Source: Bacteroidota bacterium
GTDB taxonomy: Bacteria > Bacteroidota > Bacteroidia > NS11-12g > UBA955
NCBI GenBank assembly: GCA_963169345.1
Contig: CAUJCT010000019.1
Span: 5,001 to 69,000 of the forward strand
Reading direction: 5' to 3'
Length of the DNA: 64,000 nucleotides
In this document: positions 42,731-52,085 of the stretch, one piece after another
How positions within the stretch are numbered: position 1 is the stretch's first letter
How the letters are laid out: each line of letters begins with the position of its first letter
Made by a program: the position numbers and the translations under genes
Notes under the pieces: model-generated
What the model saw: only the letters and a program-made list of their open reading frames with translations
Database searches by the model: none
What the model was told of the DNA's origin: nothing

Positions 42731-44488
42731 TTATTGAATCAGTAGCTGATAAGGCAGGCGTGTTTGAAATCCTTGCACATTAAATACGGATTTCATTGCC
42801 TTAAAATAAGTGTATAAATAACCAAGTTCAGTTTCAATTCTACTTTCCATCATGGTATTTCCGGCATTGCGGAATAACTGGCTAAATGGATTTTCTATTT
42901 TCGGATAGGTAACAGTTGAGTATGTCTTGGTTTTGGACATGAAAGCTGCAATTTTTACTGCATCGTTAATACCACCAAAGGCATCAATTAAACCTTTTTC
43001 ACGCGCCTGACTGGCAGTCCATACACGGCCTTGTGCAATATTTTCAACAGCAACACTATCCATACTTCTACCTTTTTCAACTATAGATGTAAAATCATCG
43101 TAAATACGGTTGACTACCCCTTGTAAGTACATTAAGTCTGTTGGCGTTAATGGTTGATCGACTCTTCCAAAATCGCTGTATTGACCGGTTTTAACACTTT
43201 CGAAAGTCAGACCAATTTTGTTCACCAGTAATTCATGCATGTTAGGGAATAATCCAAACACACCGATTGAACCGGTAATGGTATTAGGTAAAGCAATTAT
43301 AGTATCGGCCATTGCAGCGATGTAATAACCGCCGCTTGCTGCGACATCTCCCATAGAAACTACGACAGGTTTAACGGATTTGCAAAGTGAAATTTCTCTT
43401 GCAATTACATCAGAAGCCATACTGCTGCCACCAGGAGAATTGACGCGCAAAACAATTGCTTTGACATTTTTGTCTTCACGGGCACTCCTCAAAGCTTTAA
43501 TCATAGACTCGGAACCAATGGTTGACTGATTGCCTTTTCCTTCTATAATTTCACCTACAGCATATACAACTGCAATTCTGTCTTTAGTTTGATTTTCATC
43601 TGAATCGAAACCTGAATATGCAGATGGTTTAACAAATGCCAGTTCTTTTTCTTTTTTTATTTTAAGTTTCGACTTCATCATTTGGATGACCTCGTCTTCG
43701 TAAACCAACCTGTCAATGAGTCCAAAGCTGACAGCTTGTGCTGGTGTTTGAATAGTAAATCCATTGAATGCAGCTGCAAGTCTGGCAGTATCAATTTTAC
43801 GGCTGTTGCCAATGCCAAGAAGAACACTGCTATATAAATCATTTACGTACTCAGAAATCTGATGTCTGTTTTCCTGGCTCAGGTCTGTTCTGGTAAATGC
43901 TTCGACAGCACCTTTGTAAGCGCCCACTTTAACATATTGCATTTCGACGCCCAGTTTATCCAATGCGCCTTTAAAAAACATGATATTGGCTGTTAAGCCA
44001 TTGAAAAGCACATTGCCTGATCTGTCAAGAAATACGGAGTCGGCAACACAGGATAAATAATAATTTTTCTCATCATACATCGGAGCGATGGCATAAATAA
44101 ATTTACCTGACTTTTTAAAATCATTAAGAGCGTTTCTTATTTCGAGAATGGTGGCATAACCGGTTCCGCTGATATTGGATTTAAGGTAAATGCCTTTAAT
44201 CTTAGGGTCTTTTTTAGCATCATCAATACAGGAAAGTATTCTGTCAAGACCTGATAAGCGATCTCCGTTTTCAGGGTCAAATATGGCTGAAATATCAGGA
44301 TTGCTTCGTTCCGGAATATCGTAATCGAGATTGAGTTCCAGAACTGAATTATCCTTTACCTGAGTGGTTTTGTTGTCACCCGAACTGATTAAGCTCATGA
44401 CTGAAAAAAACAATAGCAATCCTAGAAAAAGAAAGCTAATGAACAAGCCGACTATCGTGGCAAAGGTGTATTTCAGAAATTCTTTCAT
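42731..44488 (-). CDS. sppA: Signal peptide peptidase SppA, 67K type
   Basis: A 585-residue inner-membrane protease that degrades cleaved signal peptides. It has an N-terminal membrane helix (TFATIVGLFISFLFLGLLLF) and two S49 domains: an N-terminal one with the general-base Lys region (VKVGAYKGAVEAFTRTDLS) and a C-terminal one with the catalytic Ser region (DVAASGGYYIAAMADTIIA). The NTITGSIGVFGLFPNM segment is also diagnostic. Length matches the long bacterial type. It precedes the subtilase gene by 20 bases on the same strand, so the two proteases may be co-transcribed. Confidence 0.93.
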   Translation of the reverse strand: MKEFLKYTFATIVGLFISFLFLGLLLFFSVMSLISSGDNKTTQVKDNSVLELNLDYDIPERSNPDISAIFDPENGDRLSGLDRILSCIDDAKKDPKIKGIYLKSNISGTGYATILEIRNALNDFKKSGKFIYAIAPMYDEKNYYLSCVADSVFLDRSGNVLFNGLTANIMFFKGALDKLGVEMQYVKVGAYKGAVEAFTRTDLSQENRHQISEYVNDLYSSVLLGIGNSRKIDTARLAAAFNGFTIQTPAQAVSFGLIDRLVYEDEVIQMMKSKLKIKKEKELAFVKPSAYSGFDSDENQTKDRIAVVYAVGEIIEGKGNQSTIGSESMIKALRSAREDKNVKAIVLRVNSPGGSSMASDVIAREISLCKSVKPVVVSMGDVAASGGYYIAAMADTIIALPNTITGSIGVFGLFPNMHELLVNKIGLTFESVKTGQYSDFGRVDQPLTPTDLMYLQGVVNRIYDDFTSIVEKGRSMDSVAVENIAQGRVWTASQAREKGLIDAFGGINDAVKIAAFMSKTKTYSTVTYPKIENPFSQLFRNAGNTMMESRIETELGYLYTYFKAMKSVFNVQGFQTRLPYQLLIQ

Positions 44489-44660
44489 GTTGAATATTAA
44501 CGCTGCTGATGAACCTACAAATTAACTATTCATCTTTTTATCTGACAGATTTTTTTCGATAAACGCCGAAATAGTAGGACAAACACAATGCGGGCAGCTA
44601 TTGTTCATGAACTGTGGGTGGATAATCGGTTTCAGATTAGGGCTGGAGTTCAAAATTTGG

Positions 44661-44668
44661 TATTTTTG
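44661..44668 (+). promoter_or_regulatory. TAnnTTTG -7 box of purB
   Basis: TATTTTTG lies 5 bases before the purB ATG. No -33 TTG stands at the ideal distance. Confidence 0.45.
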
Positions 44669-44673
44669 CGGCG

Positions 44674-46020
44674 ATGCAACTCAACGAACTTACAGCTATT
44701 AGTCCGCTCGACGGCAGATACCGCTCAAAGACACAATCTTTGGCTACTTATTTCTCTGAATTTGGATTGATTAAATACAGAGTGCGTGTGGAAATTGAAT
44801 ACCTCATCAAACTTAATCAACTCGGTTTAAAAGCCTTTAAACATCAGTTCTCAGCCTCTGAAATTGAAGCTTTGCGAAACTTGTACCTGCAGTTCAACGA
44901 GTCTGATGCCCTTGAAATTAAGGCTACTGAAAAAGTGACCAACCACGATGTTAAGGCAGTCGAATATTTTATTAAAAACAGAATGGATAGCCTGGGATTG
45001 GGTAATTTAAAAGAATGGGTCCATTTTGGTTTAACTTCTCAGGATGTCAATAATACCTCAATTCCTTTGAGTATAAAAGAAGCTTTACACAACAGTATTT
45101 TACCTGAGTTGCAAAAAGTAATTGCTCAGCTGGAAGCTTTGGCAAATGAACACGCCGATGTTCCAATGCTGGCGCGCACTCATGGTCAGGCTGCAAGTCC
45201 TACAAAACTTGGTAAAGAGATAATGGTATTTGTATCGCGACTTAAAGTTCAATATGCTCAAATGCTGTTAGTGCCTCATTCTGCTAAGTTTGGCGGAGCT
45301 ACAGGTAATTTTAATGCCCATACGGTTGCTTTCCCTGAATACGACTGGCAGGTCTTTGGTAACGAGTTTGTCAATCAGGTGCTGGGTCTTGAAAGAAGTC
45401 AGCCTACTACACAAATCGAACACTACGATAATCTTGCAGCATTGATGGATGTGTTTAAACGCATTGACACAATTTTAATAGATTTATCCAGAGATATCTG
45501 GCAGTATATCTCTATGGATTATTTCAAGCAAAAACTAAAAGAAAGTGAAGTAGGAAGCAGCGCAATGCCACATAAAGTAAATCCTATAGATTTTGAAAAT
45601 GCTGAAGGAAATTTAGGTGTAGCCAATGCCTTGTTCGAACATCTGGCAGCCAAGCTTCCAATATCAAGATTGCAAAGAGATTTAACCGATTCAACAGTTT
45701 TAAGAAATATTGGAGTGCCTTTTGGACATTGCCTTATCGCATTTTCAAGTTTGCAAAGAGGTTTAGATAAACTGATATTAAATAAAGATGCTATAGAACG
45801 CGATCTTGAAAATAACTGGGCTGTAGTTGCTGAAGCAATTCAAACTGTGTTGAGAAGCATCGAGTACCCTAGTCCTTACGAAGCATTGAAAGCTTTAACC
45901 AGAACCAATTCGGTTATTGGTGAAAAAGAAATCAAGGCGTTTATTCAGACTCTGGATGTCAGTGATGAAGTCAAAGAAAGACTGATGAAAATCTCCCCGA
46001 TGAATTACACCGGACAATAA
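44674..46020 (+). CDS. purB: Adenylosuccinate lyase
   Basis: A 448-residue fumarase/aspartase-superfamily enzyme acting twice in purine synthesis (SAICAR to AICAR, adenylosuccinate to AMP). It has the N-terminal ELTAISPLDGRYRSKT, the FGLTSQDVNNTSIPLS motif, the ARTHGQAASPTKLGKE motif, and the signature loop GSSAMPHKVNPIDFENAEG with the catalytic Ser. Length and motifs follow the E. coli-like subgroup. The stop is only 11 bases from the end of the convergent PorE-like gene. Confidence 0.95.
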   Translation: MQLNELTAISPLDGRYRSKTQSLATYFSEFGLIKYRVRVEIEYLIKLNQLGLKAFKHQFSASEIEALRNLYLQFNESDALEIKATEKVTNHDVKAVEYFIKNRMDSLGLGNLKEWVHFGLTSQDVNNTSIPLSIKEALHNSILPELQKVIAQLEALANEHADVPMLARTHGQAASPTKLGKEIMVFVSRLKVQYAQMLLVPHSAKFGGATGNFNAHTVAFPEYDWQVFGNEFVNQVLGLERSQPTTQIEHYDNLAALMDVFKRIDTILIDLSRDIWQYISMDYFKQKLKESEVGSSAMPHKVNPIDFENAEGNLGVANALFEHLAAKLPISRLQRDLTDSTVLRNIGVPFGHCLIAFSSLQRGLDKLILNKDAIERDLENNWAVVAEAIQTVLRSIEYPSPYEALKALTRTNSVIGEKEIKAFIQTLDVSDEVKERLMKISPMNYTGQ

Positions 46021-46031
46021 TTTTTTGTCCT

Positions 46032-47957
46032 TTAATTAATGCTAAGGACTTTGAATACGGTCCTTCTGTTTTGTGCTCTGCCTTCAGGGGTGCCATTGTC
46101 AGCTACAGGAGCAGAATCTCCATATCCAACAGCAGTTAGTCTGGTAGCATCAATTCCCTTGGAAACAAGATAATCCTTTACAGCTTTTGCTCTGTTCATA
46201 GATAAGGTTTTATTTTTTGCTTTGTCACCGGTGTTATCTGTATGTCCGCCTATTTCAATTTTCATGAATGGAAATTTCTTTAGCAAAAAGACCAATTTAT
46301 CGAGTTCTAAAAGAGATGCCGGTTTTAATTCGTATCTGTCTACATCAAAGAATACGTTATTGAGCACAACTTCTGTATTGATTTTTGGTTTGTGAAGAGG
46401 CACATCCAGATAATAAGGCTTTAAATCAGGCTGTTCGGTAAGGGAAAAATTAGCAGAATAAAACAAATAGTTAACCTGATCGATGGTCATCATATAATTG
46501 GTGTTGGCTTTTAAAACCATGAAGAAAGTGCCATCTTTCAAACTCTCAACATTGGCGACTACTTTGCCTGTATTCAAATCTGTAAGTTCCATTTTGGCAA
46601 CAAGTTTATCTTTGGTATCAGCATCGTATACTAAACCATTGACATAACTCACTGCCTGAGGTTTTAAATACTGAGGCAATTCAAATTTGTATATATCCAG
46701 ACCACCTAATCCACCGCTGCGTTCGGAGCTTAAATAACCAAATTTACCAAATCTATCTACTATCATTCCCAGCTCATCTTTTTCAGTATTGATAGGAACA
46801 CCAACGTTCAGAGGTTTGACGAATTTACCTTCTTCATTCATGTGTGTAACGAAGATATCCCAGCCACCGGCACCAATGTGACCATCTGAGCTAAAGTAGA
46901 GCGTGTTATTGTCGTAGTGAATAAAAGGGGCTTGTTCATTGCCCGATGTGTTGATTTCAGGGCCGAGATTGATAGGAGGAATAAAACGACCATCTTTAAT
47001 TTTGGTCATCCAGATATCAAAGCCTCCAAAACCACCGGGACGATTGCTCGAAAAATACAAGGTTAATCCATCAGGACTAATCGAAGGTTGAGCATCCCAG
47101 ACATCAGAATTGACTACCGGTCCGAGGTTAACAGGTTGCGTCCAGTTGCCATTGTTGTATTTGCAGTAATATAAGTCTTGCGAGCCTTGTCCTGTTGGCA
47201 ATCCTCTTTCATTGATTCTGTCGAGTGATGAAAAGAATACACTCTTGCCATCGGCAGAAATTGATATGGTACCTTCATGATTAGGTGTATTAAGAGGGCT
47301 AGGTAATCTTAGAGCCGGTCCATAAACTGTATCTGTAATTTCTGAGCGAAAGAAGTCCTCATTAAGACCTCTTTGAGTGGTCATTCTGGTGAAATAGAAA
47401 TATTTGCCATCCAGTGTTAACCCCGGCCAATATTCATTTTCTTTTGAGTTAATATTTGGCCCCATATTCTGAGGTTGAAAATCAATAGGGTTGCTGTATA
47501 GTTGTTTGATTGCACTTAGATTTTTGAGAAATGCATTGGCTTCGGCTTCATTGTCTTTCGAACGGCGTATAGGTGCTTTAAGGTATGTTTCATAGGAAGC
47601 CTTAGCATCGTCAAACATCAGTAGTTTACGTTCACAGTTGGCGAGATAAAAAAACAAATGCAATTCATCGGGCACCATACTGATCAGTTTTTTATAAGAG
47701 TATAACGACTTATCGTAAGCTTTCATATCGTATTCGATAGCCGCTTTTGTTTGCCATATTTTAGGGCAGGTACTGTCTTTTTTCAGACCTTTGTCCAAGA
47801 GTTCCAAAGCTTTTTCTTCATCCGGCTCTTCACCATAGAAAGCTTTTTGAGCATCATCGGCATATTTATCAGATGGACAATTGGAGCCTTTTTTTTGCTG
47901 AGCACTGGCGCAGGCTATCAAGGTCAAAGACAATGTGAAAAATAGAAGTTTCTTCAT
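46032..47957 (-). CDS. PorE-like OmpA-family lipoprotein with TPR and beta-propeller
   Basis: A 641-residue lipoprotein with signal MKKLLFFTLSLTLIAC (lipobox LIAC). The domains in order are: TPR region (about 25-130); a PD40-type beta-propeller (about 165-430; repeats such as PSISPDGLTLYFSSNRPGG and GFGGFDIWMTKIKDG); a carboxypeptidase-regulatory-like domain (about 435-525; VNGLVYDADTKDKLVAKM); and a C-terminal OmpA peptidoglycan-binding domain (about 535-641; FFDVDRYELKPAS, GGHTDNTGDKAKN). This order is that of PorE, which anchors the type IX secretion machinery to peptidoglycan. Several paralogues with this layout exist in Bacteroidota, so a T9SS role is likely but not certain. Confidence 0.82.
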   Translation of the reverse strand: MKKLLFFTLSLTLIACASAQQKKGSNCPSDKYADDAQKAFYGEEPDEEKALELLDKGLKKDSTCPKIWQTKAAIEYDMKAYDKSLYSYKKLISMVPDELHLFFYLANCERKLLMFDDAKASYETYLKAPIRRSKDNEAEANAFLKNLSAIKQLYSNPIDFQPQNMGPNINSKENEYWPGLTLDGKYFYFTRMTTQRGLNEDFFRSEITDTVYGPALRLPSPLNTPNHEGTISISADGKSVFFSSLDRINERGLPTGQGSQDLYYCKYNNGNWTQPVNLGPVVNSDVWDAQPSISPDGLTLYFSSNRPGGFGGFDIWMTKIKDGRFIPPINLGPEINTSGNEQAPFIHYDNNTLYFSSDGHIGAGGWDIFVTHMNEEGKFVKPLNVGVPINTEKDELGMIVDRFGKFGYLSSERSGGLGGLDIYKFELPQYLKPQAVSYVNGLVYDADTKDKLVAKMELTDLNTGKVVANVESLKDGTFFMVLKANTNYMMTIDQVNYLFYSANFSLTEQPDLKPYYLDVPLHKPKINTEVVLNNVFFDVDRYELKPASLLELDKLVFLLKKFPFMKIEIGGHTDNTGDKAKNKTLSMNRAKAVKDYLVSKGIDATRLTAVGYGDSAPVADNGTPEGRAQNRRTVFKVLSIN

Positions 47958-47994
47958 GAAGGGTTAAAAAGGTAAAACTGTTTAAGGGTCAAAT

Positions 47995-48522
47995 TTATTG
48001 TAATTCAGGCAAAATCCCTGCCGTTCTTTTCCCCAATTCAATAACGGCTACATTTTTTATTTGAGCCTGATCGATTTCAAATTTCAGCATGGTTCGCATG
48101 TGGTGAAATCCATGTCTGCCGGCAGCACCAGGATTCATACACAACATGTTGTTAAGATTGGGATCACGCATCACTCTTAAAATATGACTATGGCCACAGA
48201 TGAAAAGTTGAGGAGGATTTTTTCTCAATTCAGTTAATATTTTAGGGTTGTATTTACCTGGGTAACCTCCAATATGTGTCATCCAGACATCCAAGCCCTC
48301 ACATGTAAAGCGATTGTTTAATGGATAGCGATTTCGGATATCTTGTCCGTCTATATTGCCCCAAACGCCTCGAATCATTTTCCCTGTCTTTTCCATTATG
48401 TCACTTAATCGAACTTCGCCCCAGTCTCCGGCATGCCACAATTCATCATAAGCATCGAAATGCCTGATGATATCAGCTTCATGACAACTATGTGTATCGC
48501 TTAACAATAAAATCTTTTTCAC
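47995..48522 (-). CDS. YfcE/MJ0936-type metallophosphoesterase
   Basis: A 175-residue calcineurin-like phosphoesterase. Metal-binding motifs are LLLSDTHSCHE, ELWHAGDWGE, RGVWGNIDGQ, WMTHIGGYPG and FICGHSHILRV, all in order. Homologues hydrolyse phosphodiesters in a Mn-dependent manner; the natural substrate is usually unknown. The start is taken as the GTG at 48522, because it begins right at the first strand (VKKILLLSDTH) and avoids overlapping the divergent rhomboid gene; an ATG at 48582 would add 20 residues of non-conserved sequence. Confidence 0.85.
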   Translation of the reverse strand: MKKILLLSDTHSCHEADIIRHFDAYDELWHAGDWGEVRLSDIMEKTGKMIRGVWGNIDGQDIRNRYPLNNRFTCEGLDVWMTHIGGYPGKYNPKILTELRKNPPQLFICGHSHILRVMRDPNLNNMLCMNPGAAGRHGFHHMRTMLKFEIDQAQIKNVAVIELGKRTAGILPELQ

Positions 48523-48557
48523 TTCTCGCAAATTAATTTTTTCTTTGTAAAAATAAA

Positions 48558-49169
48558 ATGGTCTATTTAATTTTAGCAGCAACGGTTATTTTGTCTTTAC
48601 TGGCTTTTCAAAACTACAGGTTTTACGAAATGACTTTGTTCAGGCCTTATCTGATTAAAAACAGCAATGAGTGGTGGAGATGGGTAAGTGGAGGATTTAT
48701 ACATCAGGATTATATGCATTTAATAGTGAACATGCTGTCATTTTATTTTTTTGCAGGTCCGTGTATGGAATTTTTTAATGAGGTAAGTCATCACAACAAT
48801 GGGGTCTTGTTTCTGTTTTTTTACATTGGAGGTATCGTAATGAGTGGGATGTATTCCTATTACAAACATCAAAATAACTATGGGTATGCTGCATTGGGTG
48901 CATCGGGAGCAGTAGCTGCCGTCATCTTTAGTTACATTCTGATTAATCCATTCGGTAAAATTTACCTCTATGGATTTCTTCAGTTACCTGCCTGGTTATT
49001 TGGTATTGTATATCTTTATTACGAATATGCAATGGGTAAAAAACAAATGGATAATATTGGTCACGATGCTCACTTTTTCGGGGCAGTTTATGGACTTGTT
49101 TTTCCAATAATTATATCACCATCAACTGGATTAGAATTTGTAATGAGTTTTGTGAATTTATTTAATTGA
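48558..49169 (+). CDS. Rhomboid-family intramembrane serine protease
   Basis: A 203-residue membrane protein with six predicted helices. The catalytic pair is Ser116 in LGASGAVAA and His172 in DAHFFGAVYG, and the HLIVNM motif in TM2 (residues 54-59) provides the oxyanion region. WWRWVSGGFIHQDYMH matches the L1 loop. It would cleave transmembrane substrates. It sits directly upstream of the HerA-like gene, with 5 bases between them. Confidence 0.88.
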   Translation: MVYLILAATVILSLLAFQNYRFYEMTLFRPYLIKNSNEWWRWVSGGFIHQDYMHLIVNMLSFYFFAGPCMEFFNEVSHHNNGVLFLFFYIGGIVMSGMYSYYKHQNNYGYAALGASGAVAAVIFSYILINPFGKIYLYGFLQLPAWLFGIVYLYYEYAMGKKQMDNIGHDAHFFGAVYGLVFPIIISPSTGLEFVMSFVNLFN

Positions 49170-49174
49170 TTAAA

Positions 49175-50740
49175 ATGGCAAATAAAGAAGAGTTAATAGC
49201 AATCGTTAATGAGTCGTACAAAGTTTCAGGTACTTCAATCATTTTGGGTGCTCCAAAATTTCAAAATGAAGTACTCAGTGGTACTCAAATTAAAGCACCA
49301 TTGAAAACCTTTAACAGACATGGATTAATTGCAGGTGCAACAGGCACAGGTAAAACAAAAACCTTGCAGAACCTGGCAGAACAATTGTCTGTCAATGGTG
49401 TGCCTAGTCTGTTAATGGATATAAAAGGCGACTTAAGTGGCATTTCTCAAGCGGGGACAGAAAATCCCAAAATAGCTGAAAGACATGCTGCGATTGGAGT
49501 TGAATGGAAGCCAGAAGCCATGCCTGTTGAGTTTTTAAGTATCTCGAATGAAAAGGGGGTAAGGATGCGCGCAACTATCTCTGAATTTGGTCCTGTATTA
49601 TTGTCAAAAATATTGGAACTTAATGATGTACAGAGTGGTGTTGTGAGCATGATATTTAAATATTGTGACGACAGAAGACTGCCACTACTGGATATCAAGG
49701 ATTTTAGAAAAGTTTGTCAGCATTTACAGACCGATGAAGGTAAAAAACAAATTGAAAATGATTACGGATTAGCCTCTTCTGCTTCTATCGGAGCTATCAT
49801 GCGCAATATTCTGGAAATAGAACAGCAGGGTGCAGATTTGTTTTTTGGAGAGCCTAGTTTTGAAATTGAAGATTTAATGCGCAAAGACAGCAGAGGATAT
49901 GGCTATTGCAACGTACTTCGATTGTCAGACTTGCAGGCAAAACCGGGTTTGTTCTCAACTTTTATGCTTTGTTTACTTGCCGAAATTTATGAGAAATTGC
50001 CTGAAAGAGGCGATCAGGATAAACCGGTGCTATGTATATTTATTGATGAAGCACATTTGATTTTCAATGAAGCATCGAAAGCTTTGTTGAATCAAATAAC
50101 CACTATTGTCAAATTGATTCGTTCGAAAGGCGTTGGTTTATATTTTATAACTCAGGATCCTACAGATGTGCCGGAAGATGTACTTGGACAGTTGGGTATG
50201 AAAATTCAGCACGCTTTAAGAGCATTTACTGAAAAAGACAGAAAGGCGATAAAAACCATAGCTGAGAATTTTCCTCCAAGTGATTTCTACACTACATCTG
50301 AATTGCTGACAAGTTTGGGAATTGGAGAAGCATTGGTTACTGTATTAAACGAAAAAGGTATTCCTACGCCATTGGTTCATGCCTATCTGACAGCACCGAA
50401 AACCAGAATGGATGTGGTAAGTGAACAAGAATTAAATGCAATAGTCAATAGTTCTGAACTGGTTGAAAAGTACAATGTCGAAATCGACCGACAAAGTGCT
50501 TATGAAATACTGAGTGGGAAAATTCAGGCGCATGCAGAACCTGAAAAAGAGGAGCAAGTGCCTGAACAGGAAGAGCAGGAGCAACAATCTCCAAAAGGAA
50601 GAGGAGAGAAATCAACGTTTGACAAGGTGATGAATAGCTCCGTAACGCGAACAATCGTAAGAGAAGTGACAAGAGGATTGCTGGGAGTTTTAGGAATAAA
50701 GTCTTCCACTACCCGTCGTAAAAAGAGTTCATGGTTCTGA
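49175..50740 (+). CDS. HerA-like ATPase (DUF853 family)
   Basis: A 521-residue P-loop ATPase of the HerA/FtsK class, DUF853 (YjgR-like) type. Walker A is GATGTGKT (54-61) and Walker B is LCIFIDEAHLIF. The DIKGDLSGISQAG, KIQHALRAFTEKDRKAIKTI and ALVTVLNEKGIPTPL segments are typical. The C-terminal 80 residues are Glu/Gln-rich then basic (KEEQVPEQEEQEQQ; STTRRKKSS). Family members are thought to act on DNA, but the specific role is not known. The ATG at 49175 is chosen over an upstream TTG that would overlap the rhomboid stop. A small gene follows after one base. Confidence 0.85.
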   Translation: MANKEELIAIVNESYKVSGTSIILGAPKFQNEVLSGTQIKAPLKTFNRHGLIAGATGTGKTKTLQNLAEQLSVNGVPSLLMDIKGDLSGISQAGTENPKIAERHAAIGVEWKPEAMPVEFLSISNEKGVRMRATISEFGPVLLSKILELNDVQSGVVSMIFKYCDDRRLPLLDIKDFRKVCQHLQTDEGKKQIENDYGLASSASIGAIMRNILEIEQQGADLFFGEPSFEIEDLMRKDSRGYGYCNVLRLSDLQAKPGLFSTFMLCLLAEIYEKLPERGDQDKPVLCIFIDEAHLIFNEASKALLNQITTIVKLIRSKGVGLYFITQDPTDVPEDVLGQLGMKIQHALRAFTEKDRKAIKTIAENFPPSDFYTTSELLTSLGIGEALVTVLNEKGIPTPLVHAYLTAPKTRMDVVSEQELNAIVNSSELVEKYNVEIDRQSAYEILSGKIQAHAEPEKEEQVPEQEEQEQQSPKGRGEKSTFDKVMNSSVTRTIVREVTRGLLGVLGIKSSTTRRKKSSWF

Positions 50741-50741
50741 T

Positions 50742-51197
50742 ATGAATGAGCGGGTTTTTAATGATTTGAAATCAGATTTAAGAGCAGTCTTAAAATCGAA
50801 ATTTGGTATTGAAGGTGCAGCCATCGATATTTTGGTGGATAAGGGACAGTCAGCTTTAAAATCAACAATGTTAGCCTACATAACAAAGAATGGTACTAAG
50901 GAAGCAGAGGATATAATTTGTTCGAGAATAGAAACTGTAAATAGTCCTTTGCGCAGTCAGGCCATTGATGCATTGGATAAAGGTTTAAAAGGAGCGAAAG
51001 AACTTGGAGGCAATTCATCTGAGGAGGTCGCGGAAGTTTCGGTAGACACTTTGCTGAATGGTATGAGACAAGCCTTTAGTAATTCGGGTCAAACTAAGGA
51101 CACTAAAGGCATTTGTCAGTTCCTTGGCATTGATCCTATGATGATAAAAATGGTCAATTCGTCCGTAGGGAAGTTGTTTGGTAAGTTTATCAAATAA
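50742..51197 (+). CDS. Small protein of unknown function next to the HerA-like gene
   Basis: A 151-residue cytoplasmic, mostly helical protein that I do not recognise. Visible features are an N-terminal LKSDLRAVLKSKFGIEGAAI segment, an Ala/Leu/Lys-rich middle (AIDALDKGLKGAKELGG) and a C-terminal ICQFLGIDPMMIKMVNSSVG helix. It starts one base after the HerA-like stop codon, so the two are almost certainly translated from the same mRNA and may work together. Confidence 0.6.
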   Translation: MNERVFNDLKSDLRAVLKSKFGIEGAAIDILVDKGQSALKSTMLAYITKNGTKEAEDIICSRIETVNSPLRSQAIDALDKGLKGAKELGGNSSEEVAEVSVDTLLNGMRQAFSNSGQTKDTKGICQFLGIDPMMIKMVNSSVGKLFGKFIK

Positions 51198-51249
51198 GAT
51201 GTGAATATTTGAGTAAGTCGAATGGCTTTCGAAATAGCTTAATTCTCCT

Positions 51250-51257
51250 TACATTTG
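51250..51257 (+). promoter_or_regulatory. TAnnTTTG -7 box of pyrH
   Basis: TACATTTG lies 33 bases before the ATG at 51291. The upstream -33 region has TTTC instead of TTTG. A TTG-initiated frame at 51255 would start within this box and is rejected. Confidence 0.5.
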
Positions 51258-51290
51258 CAGAAGTCTTCTAACGCAATCAGCATAAGTTTA

Positions 51291-51998
51291 ATGAAATACA
51301 AAAGAATCCTACTGAAATTAAGTGGTGAAGCCTTGATGGGCGATCAGCAGTATGGTATTGATCCAAAGGTTTTGGAACAGTACGCAAATGAAATCAAAGA
51401 TACCGTAGCCTTGGGAGTGGAGGTGGCTATTGTGATTGGCGGCGGTAATATTTTCAGAGGTGTTCAAGGTGTTCAGGGTGGTGTTGTAGACAGAGCCCAG
51501 GGTGATTATATGGGCATGCTTGCCACAGTCATCAATGCAATGGCTTTACAAGGCGCATTGGAGAAAGTGCAAATTAAGACCAGGTTGTTATCTGCCATTA
51601 AAATGGAACAAATTTGCGAACCATTTATAAGAAGAAGAGCTATCCGACATTTGGAAAAAGGAAGGGTAGTTATTTTTGGAGCAGGTACCGGAAATCCATA
51701 TTTTACTACTGACACAGCTGCTTCTCTGAGAGCAGTAGAAATTGAAGCTGATTTAATCTTAAAAGGTACTCGTGTAGACGGCGTTTATACAGCTGACCCT
51801 GAAAAACACAGTGATGCAACCAAGTTTGACCATATTACTTTCAGCGAAGTTTATGAGCGTGGATTAAGCATTATGGATTTAACGGCAATTACCCTTTGCC
51901 AGGAGAACAAATTGCCTATTCTTGTATTTGATATGAACAAACAAGGTAACCTGAAACGCTTGATGATGGGTGAGCAGGTGGGGACTTTGGTAAGCTAA
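51291..51998 (+). CDS. pyrH: UMP kinase
   Basis: A 235-residue bacterial UMP kinase of the amino-acid-kinase fold that phosphorylates UMP to UDP. It has the N-terminal [20 protein letters not shown], a [13 protein letters not shown] phosphate loop, [16 protein letters not shown], the [17 protein letters not shown] motif and the nucleotide segment [16 protein letters not shown], plus a C-terminal [12 protein letters not shown]. Length and motifs are normal. Confidence 0.95.
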   Translation: MKYKRILLKLSGEALMGDQQYGIDPKVLEQYANEIKDTVALGVEVAIVIGGGNIFRGVQGVQGGVVDRAQGDYMGMLATVINAMALQGALEKVQIKTRLLSAIKMEQICEPFIRRRAIRHLEKGRVVIFGAGTGNPYFTTDTAASLRAVEIEADLILKGTRVDGVYTADPEKHSDATKFDHITFSEVYERGLSIMDLTAITLCQENKLPILVFDMNKQGNLKRLMMGEQVGTLVS

Positions 51999-52085
51999 TA
52001 ATAAGGCGAGCAGGTTAGAGAGACTTGCAAGCTTGTTAAAGAGCAAAATAACCTTGCTTCTTTGCTTCTAAACATCAGAAGACAT

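Noticed and set aside
44588..44770. 60-codon frame overlapping the purB start
   Set aside because: It overlaps the purB promoter and first codons in another frame and shows no protein-like features.
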